Shown here one piece after another: positions 1 through 8,936 of a stretch of DNA of 64,000 nt. The first letter of the stretch is position 1. Every line of letters begins with the position of its first letter. The DNA is from Bacteroidia bacterium. GTDB lineage: Bacteria; Bacteroidota; Bacteroidia; Flavobacteriales; Flavobacteriaceae. Made by a program: the position numbers and the translations under genes. The DNA is taken from the NCBI GenBank assembly GCA_030428705.1, contig JAUIDI010000006.1, forward strand, positions 124,001 through 188,000, in the 5' to 3' direction. The notes beneath the pieces were generated by a model, which did not search any database, was not told the DNA's origin, and saw only the letters and a program-made list of their open reading frames with translations.

Positions 1-342
1 CATGGCCTTGGCGATGTCCAGGATCAATTGGATAGCTGTTATGATAATTTGAATAAAACAGCGGGATATAGCCTCGATACGAAGACCCAAAATCTTAACC
101 CGCACAATTACTATGCATTTTTATGGATAGCTGGAGGGATAGTTGTATTGTTGGCGTTTTTGTATATGCTGTTTTTCAATTTTTCCATTGGCTTTAAGAA
201 TAAAGATTTACTTTATCTTGCTTTGCTCCTCCTTATTGCGTCCAATCTGATTGCCGAAAGTACGTTGAGCCGGGCCCATGGTATCTTGTTTTTTGCACTT
301 TGGAATAGTCTTTTACTGACTAAAAATTTAGCTCGTGCCTAG
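1..342 (+). CDS. O-antigen ligase/polymerase family membrane protein, C-terminal part
   Basis: The frame is open from the first base, so the gene starts outside the window and only about 113 C-terminal residues are visible. They contain a hydrophilic stretch with GLGD near the start and a HN-Y motif, followed by two or three strongly hydrophobic segments and a short basic tail. This pattern fits the end of O-antigen ligase/polymerase (Wzy_C) proteins, where a periplasmic loop precedes the last helices. The role would be polymerising or ligating surface glycan repeat units at the inner membrane. It is followed directly by glycosyltransferases, which supports the call. The N-terminal part is not available to confirm it. 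Confidence 0.6.
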   Translation, partial: HGLGDVQDQLDSCYDNLNKTAGYSLDTKTQNLNPHNYYAFLWIAGGIVVLLAFLYMLFFNFSIGFKNKDLLYLALLLLIASNLIAESTLSRAHGILFFALWNSLLLTKNLARA

Positions 343-343
343 A

Positions 344-1210
344 ATGACCGACCTTGAGAAGCGTACCTACTCATTCGATGATTTTGTTATCGTTCTCGTA
401 TTATACCGAACAGTATTGGAAGATTGTAATTCCTTTAAGACATTGGTCGGAACCTCTCGAATGGATAAGAAGATCGATTTATTGGTTTATGACAATAGTC
501 CAGAGGTACAAGAGCGCCCCTTAGATTTTGAGCTTCAAGGATTTAAGGTCCGTTATATTTCGGATACAGGCAATCCGGGTATAGGAAAAGCCTATAATAC
601 GGCTATTCGGTTTGCGAAGGAAAGAAGTAAGAAATGGATTCTTTTCTTGGATCAAGATACCCAGATTGCACCGGGCATGCTGCAATTGTACCTTGACACT
701 ATCAATATTAAAAGGGAAATTCAAATTTTCGCCACTACCTTGTTTGGTAACGACGGTCGATTGATCTCCCCGTCAAAGTATCGGTTTAAAAGAGGTTTTC
801 GACTTGAAAACATCCCGAAAGGAAAGGCTTTCTTAAAAAAAATACGGCCTATCAACAGTTTATTGTTATTATCAGCCGAAGTCTTCGAAACGGTGGGGGA
901 CTATAACGAAGAAATAAAACTTGATTTTAGTGACCACGAATTTTTAGGAAGGGTCGAGAAACACTATCGTGAAATGTATGTCGTTCCCGCGGATAATAGG
1001 CATAGCCTGTCTTCGAGTGACGACCATGATTTGCAAAGCATCAAGTCAAGATTTATTATTTTTTGCAAAGGGGCCCATGTAGCGGGAGGTTCGGGGTTCA
1101 TTTCGGGGATGCAGTATTTTATAGTTTGCCTGCTCCGCGCATTAAAATTGGGCATTAAATTCAGGGCGTTGTTTTTTTTAAAGGTGGTATTTAAAGAATG
1201 GTTGGTGTGA
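344..1210 (+). CDS. glycosyltransferase family 2 protein
   Basis: About 288 residues. The N-terminus has the GT-A fold pattern of family 2 (FVIVLVLYR, then a YDNS motif and the ILFLDQDTQI acidic motif near residue 105) typical of rhamnosyltransferase-like enzymes that add a sugar to a lipid-linked oligosaccharide on the cytoplasmic face of the inner membrane. The ATG used lies one base after the stop of the previous gene; a GTG nine bases upstream is an alternative overlapping start. The C-terminus carries a hydrophobic region that may contact the membrane. The 3' end overlaps the next gene by 13 bases, so the cluster is probably one transcript. Acceptor and donor cannot be deduced. Confidence 0.85.
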   Translation: MTDLEKRTYSFDDFVIVLVLYRTVLEDCNSFKTLVGTSRMDKKIDLLVYDNSPEVQERPLDFELQGFKVRYISDTGNPGIGKAYNTAIRFAKERSKKWILFLDQDTQIAPGMLQLYLDTINIKREIQIFATTLFGNDGRLISPSKYRFKRGFRLENIPKGKAFLKKIRPINSLLLLSAEVFETVGDYNEEIKLDFSDHEFLGRVEKHYREMYVVPADNRHSLSSSDDHDLQSIKSRFIIFCKGAHVAGGSGFISGMQYFIVCLLRALKLGIKFRALFFLKVVFKEWLV

Positions 1211-2457
1211 ACATGAAAATTCCGTTAAAAATAAAATTGGGGAGTGCGTCCATTGCAGGGATTTTCTTTACAGTATTCTTGCTCGAACTTTTTTTGGGCG
1301 GTGCCGGAAGACTTACCACTTTCGGACCTTTGACGCTTCGAATGTATCTATTCATTTTAGGCCTGTTCGGGTTAGGACTTTTGTTATTGATGGGCAAGAA
1401 AATAACGAAGACCACGGTTTCGTTAATGTTGATTTTCGTTTGTGTCTTTGCGATTGCAACTGTGCGTGGGCTTTGGAACAGTGAGGAATATTCTCGAATA
1501 GTGGATGATGCCAAGATGGTCTCGTTTTTCTTTATTCTACCTTTTTTTGATATCATGATTAGTAGTTATCGCGTAGCAGAAAGGGTGGTTCGATTGCTGA
1601 AGTTCTCTGCCTTGTTCATGGCGGTCGCTTACCTTATATTTTTAGTAGTCCTGAACCTGAAGCTGATTCCTTTTTTAACGATTTATCGGGCCCTATCGAA
1701 ACCGGAATATTTTGCCGAATTCGGGTTTCGAGGAGAAATTGCCATGATTTACAAAGGCTTCGCCTATGTGGCCATAGGATATTTCTTTTATTTCTTTTCG
1801 CAAAAGAGCAAGCGAAATACCCTAAAAATTCTGGTGGTCTTTGTCGCGATCATGCTCACTCTGGTGAGGGCCTATATGCTTTTGATCTTTGGAATGACCT
1901 TCTTCTACATCGTCTATCGGTTTTTGGTGGCGAGACAAAATCGTCTATTGAACATTGTGGTAATTTCAGCCATTATAATCGGGGCCTTGGCTTTTGTGCC
2001 AGTAGCTTTGGAACAATTGGGGAATAAGAGCGTATCTGACAATATTCGCTATGTGCAAATACAACAAGTGGCCGAGATGGTCGATCCGATAAGTTTTTTT
2101 GTGGGGCATGGTTATGGGGTCGGGGTTCCGATAAGGCCCGGACATATGGAAATTATGTATCTCGAATTGTTCCATAAGCAGGGACTGTTAGGACTGGCCT
2201 TCTGGCTTTTTCTATTGGTCTACATCTTTTTCAGGGCCTATAATTATCGTATTTATTGTGAAAACAACGACCATGAGGCTTTTATCGATACCAGACCGTT
2301 TTTGTTCGGAATAGCCTTTGTATATCTTCAATCTATTTTCAATCCCTATTTGACGAATTCAATGGGGATGACCTTTTTATTCATTACACTCGTTATTTTT
2401 GAAAAACTAAAAAAGTTCCATGAGCAAAAGAATCTCGGTATGCATGGCGACCTATAA
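1198..2457 (+). CDS. O-antigen/polysaccharide polymerase-like multi-pass membrane protein
   Basis: A 419-residue protein with roughly ten hydrophobic segments and one larger loop around residues 285-335 (with a GHGYGVG motif) before the last helices. That layout is typical of Wzy polymerases and O-antigen ligases, whose primary sequences are poorly conserved. It sits among glycosyltransferases and overlaps the genes on both sides, so it most likely polymerises the repeat unit those enzymes build. An in-frame ATG at 1213 (MKIPLKIK) is an alternative start giving a more usual N-terminus. With the truncated gene at 1-342 the locus has two proteins of this general type, so one may be ligase and the other polymerase. 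Confidence 0.65.
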   Translation: MVGVNMKIPLKIKLGSASIAGIFFTVFLLELFLGGAGRLTTFGPLTLRMYLFILGLFGLGLLLLMGKKITKTTVSLMLIFVCVFAIATVRGLWNSEEYSRIVDDAKMVSFFFILPFFDIMISSYRVAERVVRLLKFSALFMAVAYLIFLVVLNLKLIPFLTIYRALSKPEYFAEFGFRGEIAMIYKGFAYVAIGYFFYFFSQKSKRNTLKILVVFVAIMLTLVRAYMLLIFGMTFFYIVYRFLVARQNRLLNIVVISAIIIGALAFVPVALEQLGNKSVSDNIRYVQIQQVAEMVDPISFFVGHGYGVGVPIRPGHMEIMYLELFHKQGLLGLAFWLFLLVYIFFRAYNYRIYCENNDHEAFIDTRPFLFGIAFVYLQSIFNPYLTNSMGMTFLFITLVIFEKLKKFHEQKNLGMHGDL

Positions 2458-3160
2458 TGGCGCTTCGTTCTTAAAGGAACAACTCGACTCGATTCTTACG
2501 AACCTCTCCGACCACGACGAGGTCATTATATCGGATGACCATTCTACCGATGATACACTTAAAATTATCTCATCCTTCAACGACCCTAGAATCACGATCC
2601 AGTTGAACAGTCCAAAAAACAAAGGTCATATTGGCAATTTTGGCAATGCAATGAAGATGGCAACAGGGACTTACATATTTTTGGCCGATCAAGATGATGT
2701 ATGGCACCCTGATAGAATAACTACTGTACTAGAGGCACTACAAGAAAATGAATTGGTCGTCTGTGATTGTTGGGTAACCGATGGCGAACTTAAAATAATA
2801 AACGATTCGTTCTATGGCATAATCAATTCGGGAAGCGGTTTTATGAAGAACTGGGCCAAAAACACATATTTAGGGTGTTGTATGGCCTTCCACAGAAGCA
2901 TAATGGAAAAGGCACTCCCGTTCCCAAAAAATATTGTCAGTCACGACACTTGGTTAGGCCTCATGGGTGAAATTTATGGAACGACGATCTTTATCCCCCA
3001 AAAATTACATTACTTCAGAAGGCATGGAACCAATTTTTCCCAAAATGAAGATGGCGATGCCATGTCGGAACAAAAAAGCCCCTATACTTTCATGCAGAAA
3101 ATGAAGATTCGTTTGGTTCTGGGAATCGAAATCTTAAAAAGAATTGTTAAGAATGGATGA
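2420..3160 (+). CDS. glycosyltransferase family 2 protein
   Basis: A 246-residue GT2 enzyme. It begins ISVCMATYNGASFLKEQLDSI, has ISDDHSTD at about residue 40 and the DXD-type motif LADQDDVW at about residue 90, followed by a catalytic-base region containing SHDTWLG near residue 174. These are the usual landmarks of small GT-A family 2 transferases (WcaA-like) that work on undecaprenyl-linked sugars. It overlaps the upstream polymerase gene by 38 bases and the downstream GT4 gene by a few bases, which suggests translational coupling within one operon. The sugar transferred cannot be read from sequence. Confidence 0.88.
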   Translation: MSKRISVCMATYNGASFLKEQLDSILTNLSDHDEVIISDDHSTDDTLKIISSFNDPRITIQLNSPKNKGHIGNFGNAMKMATGTYIFLADQDDVWHPDRITTVLEALQENELVVCDCWVTDGELKIINDSFYGIINSGSGFMKNWAKNTYLGCCMAFHRSIMEKALPFPKNIVSHDTWLGLMGEIYGTTIFIPQKLHYFRRHGTNFSQNEDGDAMSEQKSPYTFMQKMKIRLVLGIEILKRIVKNG

Positions 3161-4397
3161 AATCAAGCCCATGAGGATATTGATCGTCTCGCAATACTTT
3201 TGGCCTGAGGATTTCAAGGTAAACGATGTTGCCTTTGATTTCGTCAAAAGAGGGCATGAGGTAACCATACTTACAGGGAAACCCAACTACCCTAAAGGTA
3301 AATTCTACGAGGGGTATGGTTTTTTTTCGAAGCGTAAGGAGATGGTCAAAGGGGTAAAAATAATTCGATGCCCCATTATACCGCGTGGTAAAGGTGGTGC
3401 TATTTCTTTGATTTTGAATTACCTCTCCTTTATATTTTTTGCCCACTTCACATCGTTATTTCGAATCAATAAAGGGTACGACATTGTTTTTTCCCACCTA
3501 ACGTCTCCCCTGACCTCGGCCTTACCCGCAATCTGGATAAAACAAAGGTTTAAAATCCCATTGGTCATATGGGTTTTGGATCTTTGGCCCGAAAGTGTGG
3601 CGGCCACTACGAATATCAGGAACAAGCAAGTATATTCAATGCTGCATAAAGTCGTTAGGTATATCTATAACAAATCGGATAAGGTTTTGGTCAGCTCACG
3701 CTCTTTTTTCGCTTCGGTGGAAGCGAAAATCAATGATTCCTCTAAAATTGGGTATTTTCCAAACTGGGCTGAAGATACGTTTACAAGTGATGAACATGTG
3801 ACATATAAAGTGCCTGAACTTCCTAAGGGGTTTAACGTTATGTTCGCTGGCAATATTGGTGATGCGCAGGATTTTGAATCGATCGCGGCTACTGCAGAAG
3901 CCTTGCAGGGTGAGGACATCAATTTTGTGGTTGTTGGGGATGGCAGAAAATACGATTGGTTACAGAATGAAATTAACATTCGGAAATTAGGGAATATTCA
4001 TTTACTTGGTCGGCATCCATTGAAATCCATGCCCTTGTTCTTTGAAAAGGCAGATACCATGTTGGTGACTTTGAAAGATGAACCTATTTTTCGCTTGACC
4101 GTTCCGGCCAAGGTACAGGCCTATATGGCATCGGGTAAGATTATTCTGGGAATGATCAATGGTGAGGCCAATAGGATGATCAATGAAAGTAAAAGTGGTT
4201 ATGCTGTAGCAGCGGGAGATTATTCGTCTTTAGCCGAAAAGATTATGGCTCTGATGAAAACAAGTGAAAGAGAACGAATAGAGATGCAATACAATGCGCT
4301 TGCTTACTATAAGAACAACTTTGAAAAACGAAATCTTTTAGACCGTCTTGAAGCACAGTTTTGGCATTTTACACGCTCGAACAATGCTTTAAGATAA
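3153..4397 (+). CDS. glycosyltransferase family 4 protein (WbuB-like)
   Basis: About 414 residues with the two Rossmann domains of a GT-B enzyme. The N-terminus has MRILIVSQYFWPEDFKVND, the acceptor-side hallmark of WbuB-like transferases, including HEVTILTGKPNYPKG; the C-terminal half contains VMFAGNIGDAQDF and the acidic EX7E-like region around FRLTVPAKVQAYMASGK. Such enzymes transfer amino-deoxyhexoses such as L-fucosamine in O-antigen assembly; the exact donor here is unknown. ATG at 3153 is used; a TTG at 3144 and ATG at 3171 are alternatives. It is the last gene of the tightly overlapping run; the next gene follows after 158 AT-rich bases. Confidence 0.87.
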   Translation: MDEIKPMRILIVSQYFWPEDFKVNDVAFDFVKRGHEVTILTGKPNYPKGKFYEGYGFFSKRKEMVKGVKIIRCPIIPRGKGGAISLILNYLSFIFFAHFTSLFRINKGYDIVFSHLTSPLTSALPAIWIKQRFKIPLVIWVLDLWPESVAATTNIRNKQVYSMLHKVVRYIYNKSDKVLVSSRSFFASVEAKINDSSKIGYFPNWAEDTFTSDEHVTYKVPELPKGFNVMFAGNIGDAQDFESIAATAEALQGEDINFVVVGDGRKYDWLQNEINIRKLGNIHLLGRHPLKSMPLFFEKADTMLVTLKDEPIFRLTVPAKVQAYMASGKIILGMINGEANRMINESKSGYAVAAGDYSSLAEKIMALMKTSERERIEMQYNALAYYKNNFEKRNLLDRLEAQFWHFTRSNNALR

Positions 4398-4555
4398 ATA
4401 CATAATGATTTAAATACCGAAAAGTATAGTATTTTGAATTGTAGTATTTATGGTGATTATTAGGTAGATAGGTGTAGGGGTGTTAAATTTACGAATGCAA
4501 GGTGTGTTATATGGATTTGTAATAATTTTTATATTGGGATAGGTAATTTAGAGGA

Positions 4556-5743
4556 ATGAATTTTTTAGAAACGGCGGTATCGATTTTTATAGGCTCTTTT
4601 CTATTGACCTATTTGACCATTCCGAAAATAATTGGGGTAGTTGAATACCGTCGTCTTATGGACAGCCCAAACCATAGAAGCTCTCACAGGAGTCGAACAC
4701 CTACCCTAGGTGGGGTTTCCTTTTTTTACACATTGATATTTGCCTTTTTTTTTATCAAGGGATGGACCACCCTAAATGAGGGAATGTATATTATTCCGGG
4801 CCTTACGATACTTTTTATAGTTGGGCTCAAAGATGATCTGGTAGTAATCTCGCCAGGGGCCAAGCTTATGGCACAGGTTCTGGCGATAGCTTTTATTTTG
4901 GCAAATCCTAGTTTTACGATACACTCCCTCAACGGTTTTTTGAATATTAACGAGATTCCATACTATCTTTTTCTGATTATTGGAGGTTTTATGATGTTGA
5001 CCATTATTAACTCATACAACCTCATCGATGGAATCGATGGATTGGCTTCGGTGGTTGGCATTGTTATTATGGTTATTTATACCACGATTTTTTACTTGAC
5101 AAAGGAATACTTTTTTGCCCTGGTTAGTATTACAATGAACGCGTGTCTGATGGCATTTCTGGGGTTTAATCTATCATCTGACAAAAAAATATTCATGGGC
5201 GACACAGGGTCACTGATAGTCGGTTTCGTAATTAGTATTTTAACTCTAAAATTTTTGGCATTAAGGCCGCATGTTTATACCGAATTGCCATTTTTGCTGG
5301 AGAATGCGCCACTTATTGCCATAAGCATTCTTATCGTACCCTTGTTCGATACCGCACGCGTGTTCGCCATTCGCATTGCGAACAAAAAGGCCCCGTTTTC
5401 TCCCGATCGTAACCATACGCACCATGTACTAATTGATTATTGGGGGCTATCACATAGACAGGCGAGTTTTATAATAGGGTGTTTCAACTTACTTTTTGTG
5501 ATGCTGTTCATCGTATTAGGAAGCACGGCAAAGAACTTGGGAATGGTCATTATGCTGGTCACGGTGGTAGTGGCTCTTGGATATATTTTTTTCAAATACA
5601 ATTATAGTTTTGCGACTCTAAAACAAAAAATTATTCTAAAAAGACAGGTGAACAGGATTAAGGCCAAGGTCGAAGATTCCAATGGGAAGAAAAAGAAAGC
5701 ACGCAAAATGGATATCGAACATCGCAAAGAAGAAAAAGTATAA
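4556..5743 (+). CDS. MraY/WecA-type undecaprenyl-phosphate sugar-1-phosphate transferase
   Basis: A 395-residue polytopic membrane protein of the polyprenyl-phosphate N-acetylhexosamine-1-phosphate transferase superfamily. Landmarks are [18 protein letters not shown] near residue 38, the acidic DD pair in [11 protein letters not shown] near residue 92, [13 protein letters not shown] near residue 152, FMGDTGSL near residue 215 and the loop DRNHTHH near residue 292. It would start glycan synthesis by moving GlcNAc-1-phosphate or a related sugar phosphate onto undecaprenyl phosphate. It ends in a basic tail of about 30 residues (KKKKARK). Its stop codon overlaps the next start as TAATG, so it is coupled to the nucleotide-sugar enzyme. 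The sequence before it is AT-rich and may hold a promoter. Confidence 0.9.
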   Translation: MNFLETAVSIFIGSFLLTYLTIPKIIGVVEYRRLMDSPNHRSSHRSRTPTLGGVSFFYTLIFAFFFIKGWTTLNEGMYIIPGLTILFIVGLKDDLVVISPGAKLMAQVLAIAFILANPSFTIHSLNGFLNINEIPYYLFLIIGGFMMLTIINSYNLIDGIDGLASVVGIVIMVIYTTIFYLTKEYFFALVSITMNACLMAFLGFNLSSDKKIFMGDTGSLIVGFVISILTLKFLALRPHVYTELPFLLENAPLIAISILIVPLFDTARVFAIRIANKKAPFSPDRNHTHHVLIDYWGLSHRQASFIIGCFNLLFVMLFIVLGSTAKNLGMVIMLVTVVVALGYIFFKYNYSFATLKQKIILKRQVNRIKAKVEDSNGKKKKARKMDIEHRKEEKV

Positions 5744-6714
5744 TGAAGAGAGTTCTTATTACTGGGGCAGCGGGATTTTTGGGTTCCCACTTGTGTGATC
5801 GTTTCATAGCGGAGGGATTCCATGTGATTGGGATGGATAATTTGATTACCGGAGACTTAAGGAATATCGAGCATCTTTTTCCACTGGAGTATTTCGAGTT
5901 CTATCATCATGATGTTTCAACCTTTGTACAAGTACCGGGAAAGTTAGATTACATATTGCATTTTGCCTCTCCCGCAAGTCCGATTGATTATTTGAAAATT
6001 CCAATAGAAACGTTGAAGGTAGGGTCGTTAGGAACGCTTAATTTATTGGGCTTGGCGAAAGAAAAGAATGCGACAATCCTGGTTGCGTCCACATCGGAGG
6101 TTTATGGCGATCCTTTGGTTCATCCACAAAATGAGGATTATTATGGCAATGTAAGTCCTGTTGGACCAAGAGGTGTTTATGACGAGGCCAAACGCTTTAT
6201 GGAGTCGATTACCATGGCCTATCATCGTTTTCACGGTCTTGATACCCGAATTGTGCGTATTTTCAACACTTATGGTTCACGAATGCGATTAAATGATGGA
6301 CGTGTTGTCCCGGCTTTTATGGGACAGGCGTTACGTGGGGAAGATCTTACCGTGTTTGGCGATGGTTCGCAAACAAGATCTTTTTGTTATATCGATGATC
6401 AGGTCGAGGGGATATACCGATTGTTGCTTAGTGATTATACTGACCCAATAAATATCGGAAATCCACATGAGACCACTATAAAGGAGTTTGCCGAGGAGAT
6501 AATCAAACTTACGGGGACGCAGCAAAAAATTATTTATAAGCCGTTACCCCAAGATGATCCGTTACAAAGACAGCCCGATATAACTAGGGCCAAGGAAATT
6601 TTGGGTTGGGAACCCAAAGTTAGTCGTTCTGAAGGTCTTAAAATCGTATACGATTATTTTAAGACACTGCCTATTAATGAGTTACATCAGAAAGAACATC
6701 GAGAATTTTATTGA
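5743..6714 (+). CDS. UDP-glucuronate decarboxylase (UDP-xylose synthase), SDR family
   Basis: A 323-residue extended short-chain dehydrogenase. It has the NAD-binding GAAGFLGSH motif at residues 7-15, [11 protein letters not shown] around residue 75, and the STSEVYGDP and [11 protein letters not shown] motifs carrying the catalytic Ser/Tyr/Lys. The combination HFASPASP plus [11 protein letters not shown] is characteristic of UDP-glucuronate decarboxylase, which makes UDP-xylose for surface polysaccharide; related dTDP-glucose dehydratases lack it. It starts inside the stop codon of the WecA-like gene. The 3' end contains an 18-base stretch (6640-6657) that recurs exactly 303 bases downstream in the gap that follows. 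Confidence 0.9.
   Translation: MKRVLITGAAGFLGSHLCDRFIAEGFHVIGMDNLITGDLRNIEHLFPLEYFEFYHHDVSTFVQVPGKLDYILHFASPASPIDYLKIPIETLKVGSLGTLNLLGLAKEKNATILVASTSEVYGDPLVHPQNEDYYGNVSPVGPRGVYDEAKRFMESITMAYHRFHGLDTRIVRIFNTYGSRMRLNDGRVVPAFMGQALRGEDLTVFGDGSQTRSFCYIDDQVEGIYRLLLSDYTDPINIGNPHETTIKEFAEEIIKLTGTQQKIIYKPLPQDDPLQRQPDITRAKEILGWEPKVSRSEGLKIVYDYFKTLPINELHQKEHREFY
6640..6657 (+). repeat. 18-bp direct repeat, copy 1 (inside the decarboxylase gene)
   Basis: AAAATCGTATACGATTAT, containing the 12-base palindrome ATCGTATACGAT. The second copy is at 6943-6960, 303 bases away, i.e. in the same reading frame. Confidence 0.85.
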
Positions 6715-6942
6715 TTTGTTTGAGCTTACACACACTGATGCGGTAACACGTTTTTCTTATGGCAATCATAATCTAGTGCTTTGTAAAGTTCCATCGGATA
6801 GAGTTTAACGGACAATGATTTGAGTTTTGGCCGGCCATAATTTTCTTCCCTCTGTTTTAGCGATAATATCCAAAAAACCAAAAAGCAAACATGGGTACTG
6901 AATTTACTATAATTCGTTAAGTTTTTTCTTAAAAAACAAACC

Positions 6943-6960
6943 AAAATCGTATACGATTAT
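6943..6960 (+). repeat. 18-bp direct repeat, copy 2
   Basis: Identical to 6640-6657. Followed by an in-frame stop after four more codons (I K Q I), so it could be the remnant 3' end of a second nucleotide-sugar gene. Confidence 0.8.
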
Positions 6961-7054
6961 ATAAAACAGATCTAGTATGGTGCGTTATGACCGATAATTG
7001 CTACATCTTATCGATGAAGTGTATTATATATGTTTGATGACTTCACAAGCAGTG

Positions 7055-7113
7055 GCCTACTGACTCAATGACGAGGTTCTCGGTTTCCATGGGTTGTCTC
7101 GGATGAGGTAGGC
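7055..7113 (+). ncRNA. possible structured RNA element upstream of purD
   Basis: GCCTAC (7055-7060) and CTCA (7064-7067) can pair with TGAG (7104-7107) and GTAGGC (7108-7113), leaving a 3-base bulge, and a small CGAG/CTCG hairpin sits inside. It is 154 bases upstream of the purD start. No known riboswitch was recognised, and a stem of this size could be chance. Confidence 0.25.
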
Positions 7114-7266
7114 GACTTGACTACTGGTTTAGAAAAGCCTTATGGAATAAAACAATTTCAGCCAACTTTGAATTAATAGTGGCATCGTTTAAAGAAGTAT
7201 TGGTGTTTTGCAAAATTCACGTTGTTTTTGAAGCGAACATGTCTATTTTTACGCAAAATATTTGAC

Positions 7267-8538
7267 ATGAACATTTTAGTTTTAGGTTCTGGAGGAAGGG
7301 AACATACCCTTGCTTGGAAACTTAGCCAAAGCAAGCATATTTCTAAATTGTACGTAGCTCCGGGAAATGCGGGAACTGCCTTAATAGCTAACAATATACC
7401 GATAGGTGTGAATGATTTCGAGGGAATAAAGGAAGCTGTACTCGAAAATCAAATAGAAATGGTCGTCGTCGGCCCGGAGGATCCTTTGGTAAAAGGAATA
7501 CATGATTATTTTCTAAATGACGGCAAACTAAAGAACATTGCCGTTATCGGGCCCCAAAAGGCGGCAGCGTCGCTGGAGGGCAGCAAACAATTTGCTAAAG
7601 AGTTCATGTTGCGTCATAATATCCCTACAGCAGCGTATCAAAGCTTCACCGCCACCACTATTACCGAAGGGGAAGCTTTTCTTGAGACATTGAATACGCC
7701 TTATGTGCTCAAGGCCGATGGATTGGCGGCCGGAAAAGGCGTCTTGATTCTCAATGATCTGAACGAGGCCAAAAGTGAACTTCGATCCATGTTACTTGAT
7801 TCAAAGTTTGGCGAGGCAAGTACAACGGTTGTCATCGAGGAGTTTCTTTCGGGAATCGAACTAAGCGTTTTTGTACTTACCGATGGTAAAGGATATAAAA
7901 TTTTACCTACTGCAAAAGACTATAAACGGATCGGCGAAGGTGATACGGGGCTCAATACGGGTGGTATGGGGGCTATATCCCCTGTTCCTTTTGCAGATAA
8001 AGTTCTTATGGAAAAGATACACCAGCGAATCGTAAAACCGACCATAGAGGGGCTTAAAATGGATAATTTGCCTTACAAGGGATTTATTTTCATCGGGTTG
8101 ATAAAAGTGGGCGACGATCCCTTTGTCATAGAATACAATGTACGTATGGGCGACCCTGAGACCGAAGTGGTAATACCCAGGATTAAGAACGATTTTGTAG
8201 AGATTTTTCAGGCGGTTGCGAATCAGCGCCTTGATGATATTGACCTTAAACTAGATGATCGTTCAGCATCGACGGTCATGTTGGTTTCCGGGGGGTATCC
8301 CGAATCTTACGAAAAAGGCAAGGAAATTAAGGGGCTCGACGAAATATCCGATTCACAGGTCTTCCATGCGGGGACTCGAATTGATGGCGAAAAAGTCGTT
8401 ACGAACGGTGGCCGTGTTATGGCCATCACTTCCTTTGGAGATGACTTTAAAAAAGCACTTGAAAATTCCTATCGAAACATAGGAAAGTTACATTTTGATG
8501 GCATGAACTTTCGTTCCGATATCGGTTTTGACCTATAG
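7267..8538 (+). CDS. purD: phosphoribosylamine--glycine ligase
   Basis: A 423-residue ATP-grasp enzyme that joins glycine to phosphoribosylamine, the second step of de novo purine synthesis in the cytoplasm. The N-terminus MNILVLGSGGREHTLAWKL is diagnostic, followed by GPEDPLVKGI, the substrate-binding PYVLKADGLAAGKGV and the ATP-grasp metal site EYNVRMGDPETE near residue 290. Length matches PurD. ATG at 7267 was chosen because it places this N-terminus at residue 1; the frame extends 15 codons upstream to a TTG that has no family support. The gene stands alone here, after a gap and before a convergent DUF6341 gene. Confidence 0.96.
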   Translation: MNILVLGSGGREHTLAWKLSQSKHISKLYVAPGNAGTALIANNIPIGVNDFEGIKEAVLENQIEMVVVGPEDPLVKGIHDYFLNDGKLKNIAVIGPQKAAASLEGSKQFAKEFMLRHNIPTAAYQSFTATTITEGEAFLETLNTPYVLKADGLAAGKGVLILNDLNEAKSELRSMLLDSKFGEASTTVVIEEFLSGIELSVFVLTDGKGYKILPTAKDYKRIGEGDTGLNTGGMGAISPVPFADKVLMEKIHQRIVKPTIEGLKMDNLPYKGFIFIGLIKVGDDPFVIEYNVRMGDPETEVVIPRIKNDFVEIFQAVANQRLDDIDLKLDDRSASTVMLVSGGYPESYEKGKEIKGLDEISDSQVFHAGTRIDGEKVVTNGGRVMAITSFGDDFKKALENSYRNIGKLHFDGMNFRSDIGFDL

Positions 8539-8610
8539 CCCCTATTCCTAGAAGTCGCTAAATTTGGATTTCAGGCTTCCCTCCTAAATAAGTGACTTAA
8601 GACGAGGCCG

Positions 8611-8835
8611 TTAGAGATAAGAATGTGCCGTAATCGACTTGTCCTCTTCGTCGTTGTCGTCGTAGGCTTTCAATTGTAGCATCCAGTAAACAAAAGCCAC
8701 ACAACAGATGATAAACAGTATCCAATTGACGATGTTCGATGCCCACCAATTCTCCATAAACCTGAAAAAATCATAGGGAGCGAAGAGTACATTAACGAAT
8801 AAATCCTCGATACCTTCAAAAAAAGAACGCCACAT
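8611..8835 (-). CDS. DUF6341 family small membrane protein
   Basis: A 74-residue protein with a flavobacteria-specific pattern: MWRSFFEGIEDLFVNVLFAPYDFFR, then a single transmembrane helix (about residues 36-55, IVNWILFIICCVAFVYWML) and an acidic tail ending DNDEEDKSITAHSYL. This matches the DUF6341 family as I know it, function unknown. It faces away from the DUF6427 gene that follows on the other strand, a frequent pairing in this family of bacteria. A perfect inverted repeat lies in the short region between the two starts and could serve both. No role is proposed. Confidence 0.8.
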   Translation of the reverse strand: MWRSFFEGIEDLFVNVLFAPYDFFRFMENWWASNIVNWILFIICCVAFVYWMLQLKAYDDNDEEDKSITAHSYL

Positions 8836-8860
8836 AGCTTTTGATTTAAATTAGCCCAGG

Positions 8861-8878
8861 TTATAAATTGATTTATAA
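8861..8878. promoter_or_regulatory. inverted repeat between divergent DUF6341 and DUF6427 genes
   Basis: TTATAAAT-TG-ATTTATAA, a perfect 8+2+8 dyad 26 bases upstream of the minus-strand start and 59 bases upstream of the plus-strand start. It could be an operator; AT-rich dyads can also be chance. Confidence 0.4.
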
Positions 8879-8903
8879 CAGACTTTGACTATTACAACTT
8901 GGT

Positions 8904-8911
8904 TATATTTG
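8904..8911 (+). promoter_or_regulatory. -7 box TATATTTG for the DUF6427 gene
   Basis: Exact match to the Bacteroidota TAnnTTTG box, 25 bases upstream of ATG 8937. A TTG lies 16 bases upstream, slightly shorter than the usual 17-23 spacing. Confidence 0.55.
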
Positions 8912-8936
8912 TGCAACAAAAGTATAAAATCCTCAG

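Larger units (their letters stand above)
6715..7266. other. 552-bp gap with no convincing gene
   Basis: No reading frame here looks like a protein; the best minus-strand frame (6726-6944, 72 codons) has no recognisable motif. The gap does hold the second copy of the 18-mer (6943-6960), which in frame reads KIVYDYIKQI then a stop at 6973-6975, resembling the end of the decarboxylase (KIVYDYFK). It also holds a possible stem-loop at 7055-7113. The last ~100 bases should contain the purD promoter, but no exact TAnnTTTG box was found. The gap may be decayed coding DNA from a rearranged polysaccharide locus; that is inference. Confidence 0.5.

Noticed and set aside
6726-6944. 72-codon minus-strand frame in the gap before purD
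   Set aside because: No family pattern could be recognised; kept only as part of an unexplained gap.
7222-7266. TTG-started extension of purD
   Set aside because: PurD begins at MNILVLGSGGREH; the extra 15 codons match nothing.
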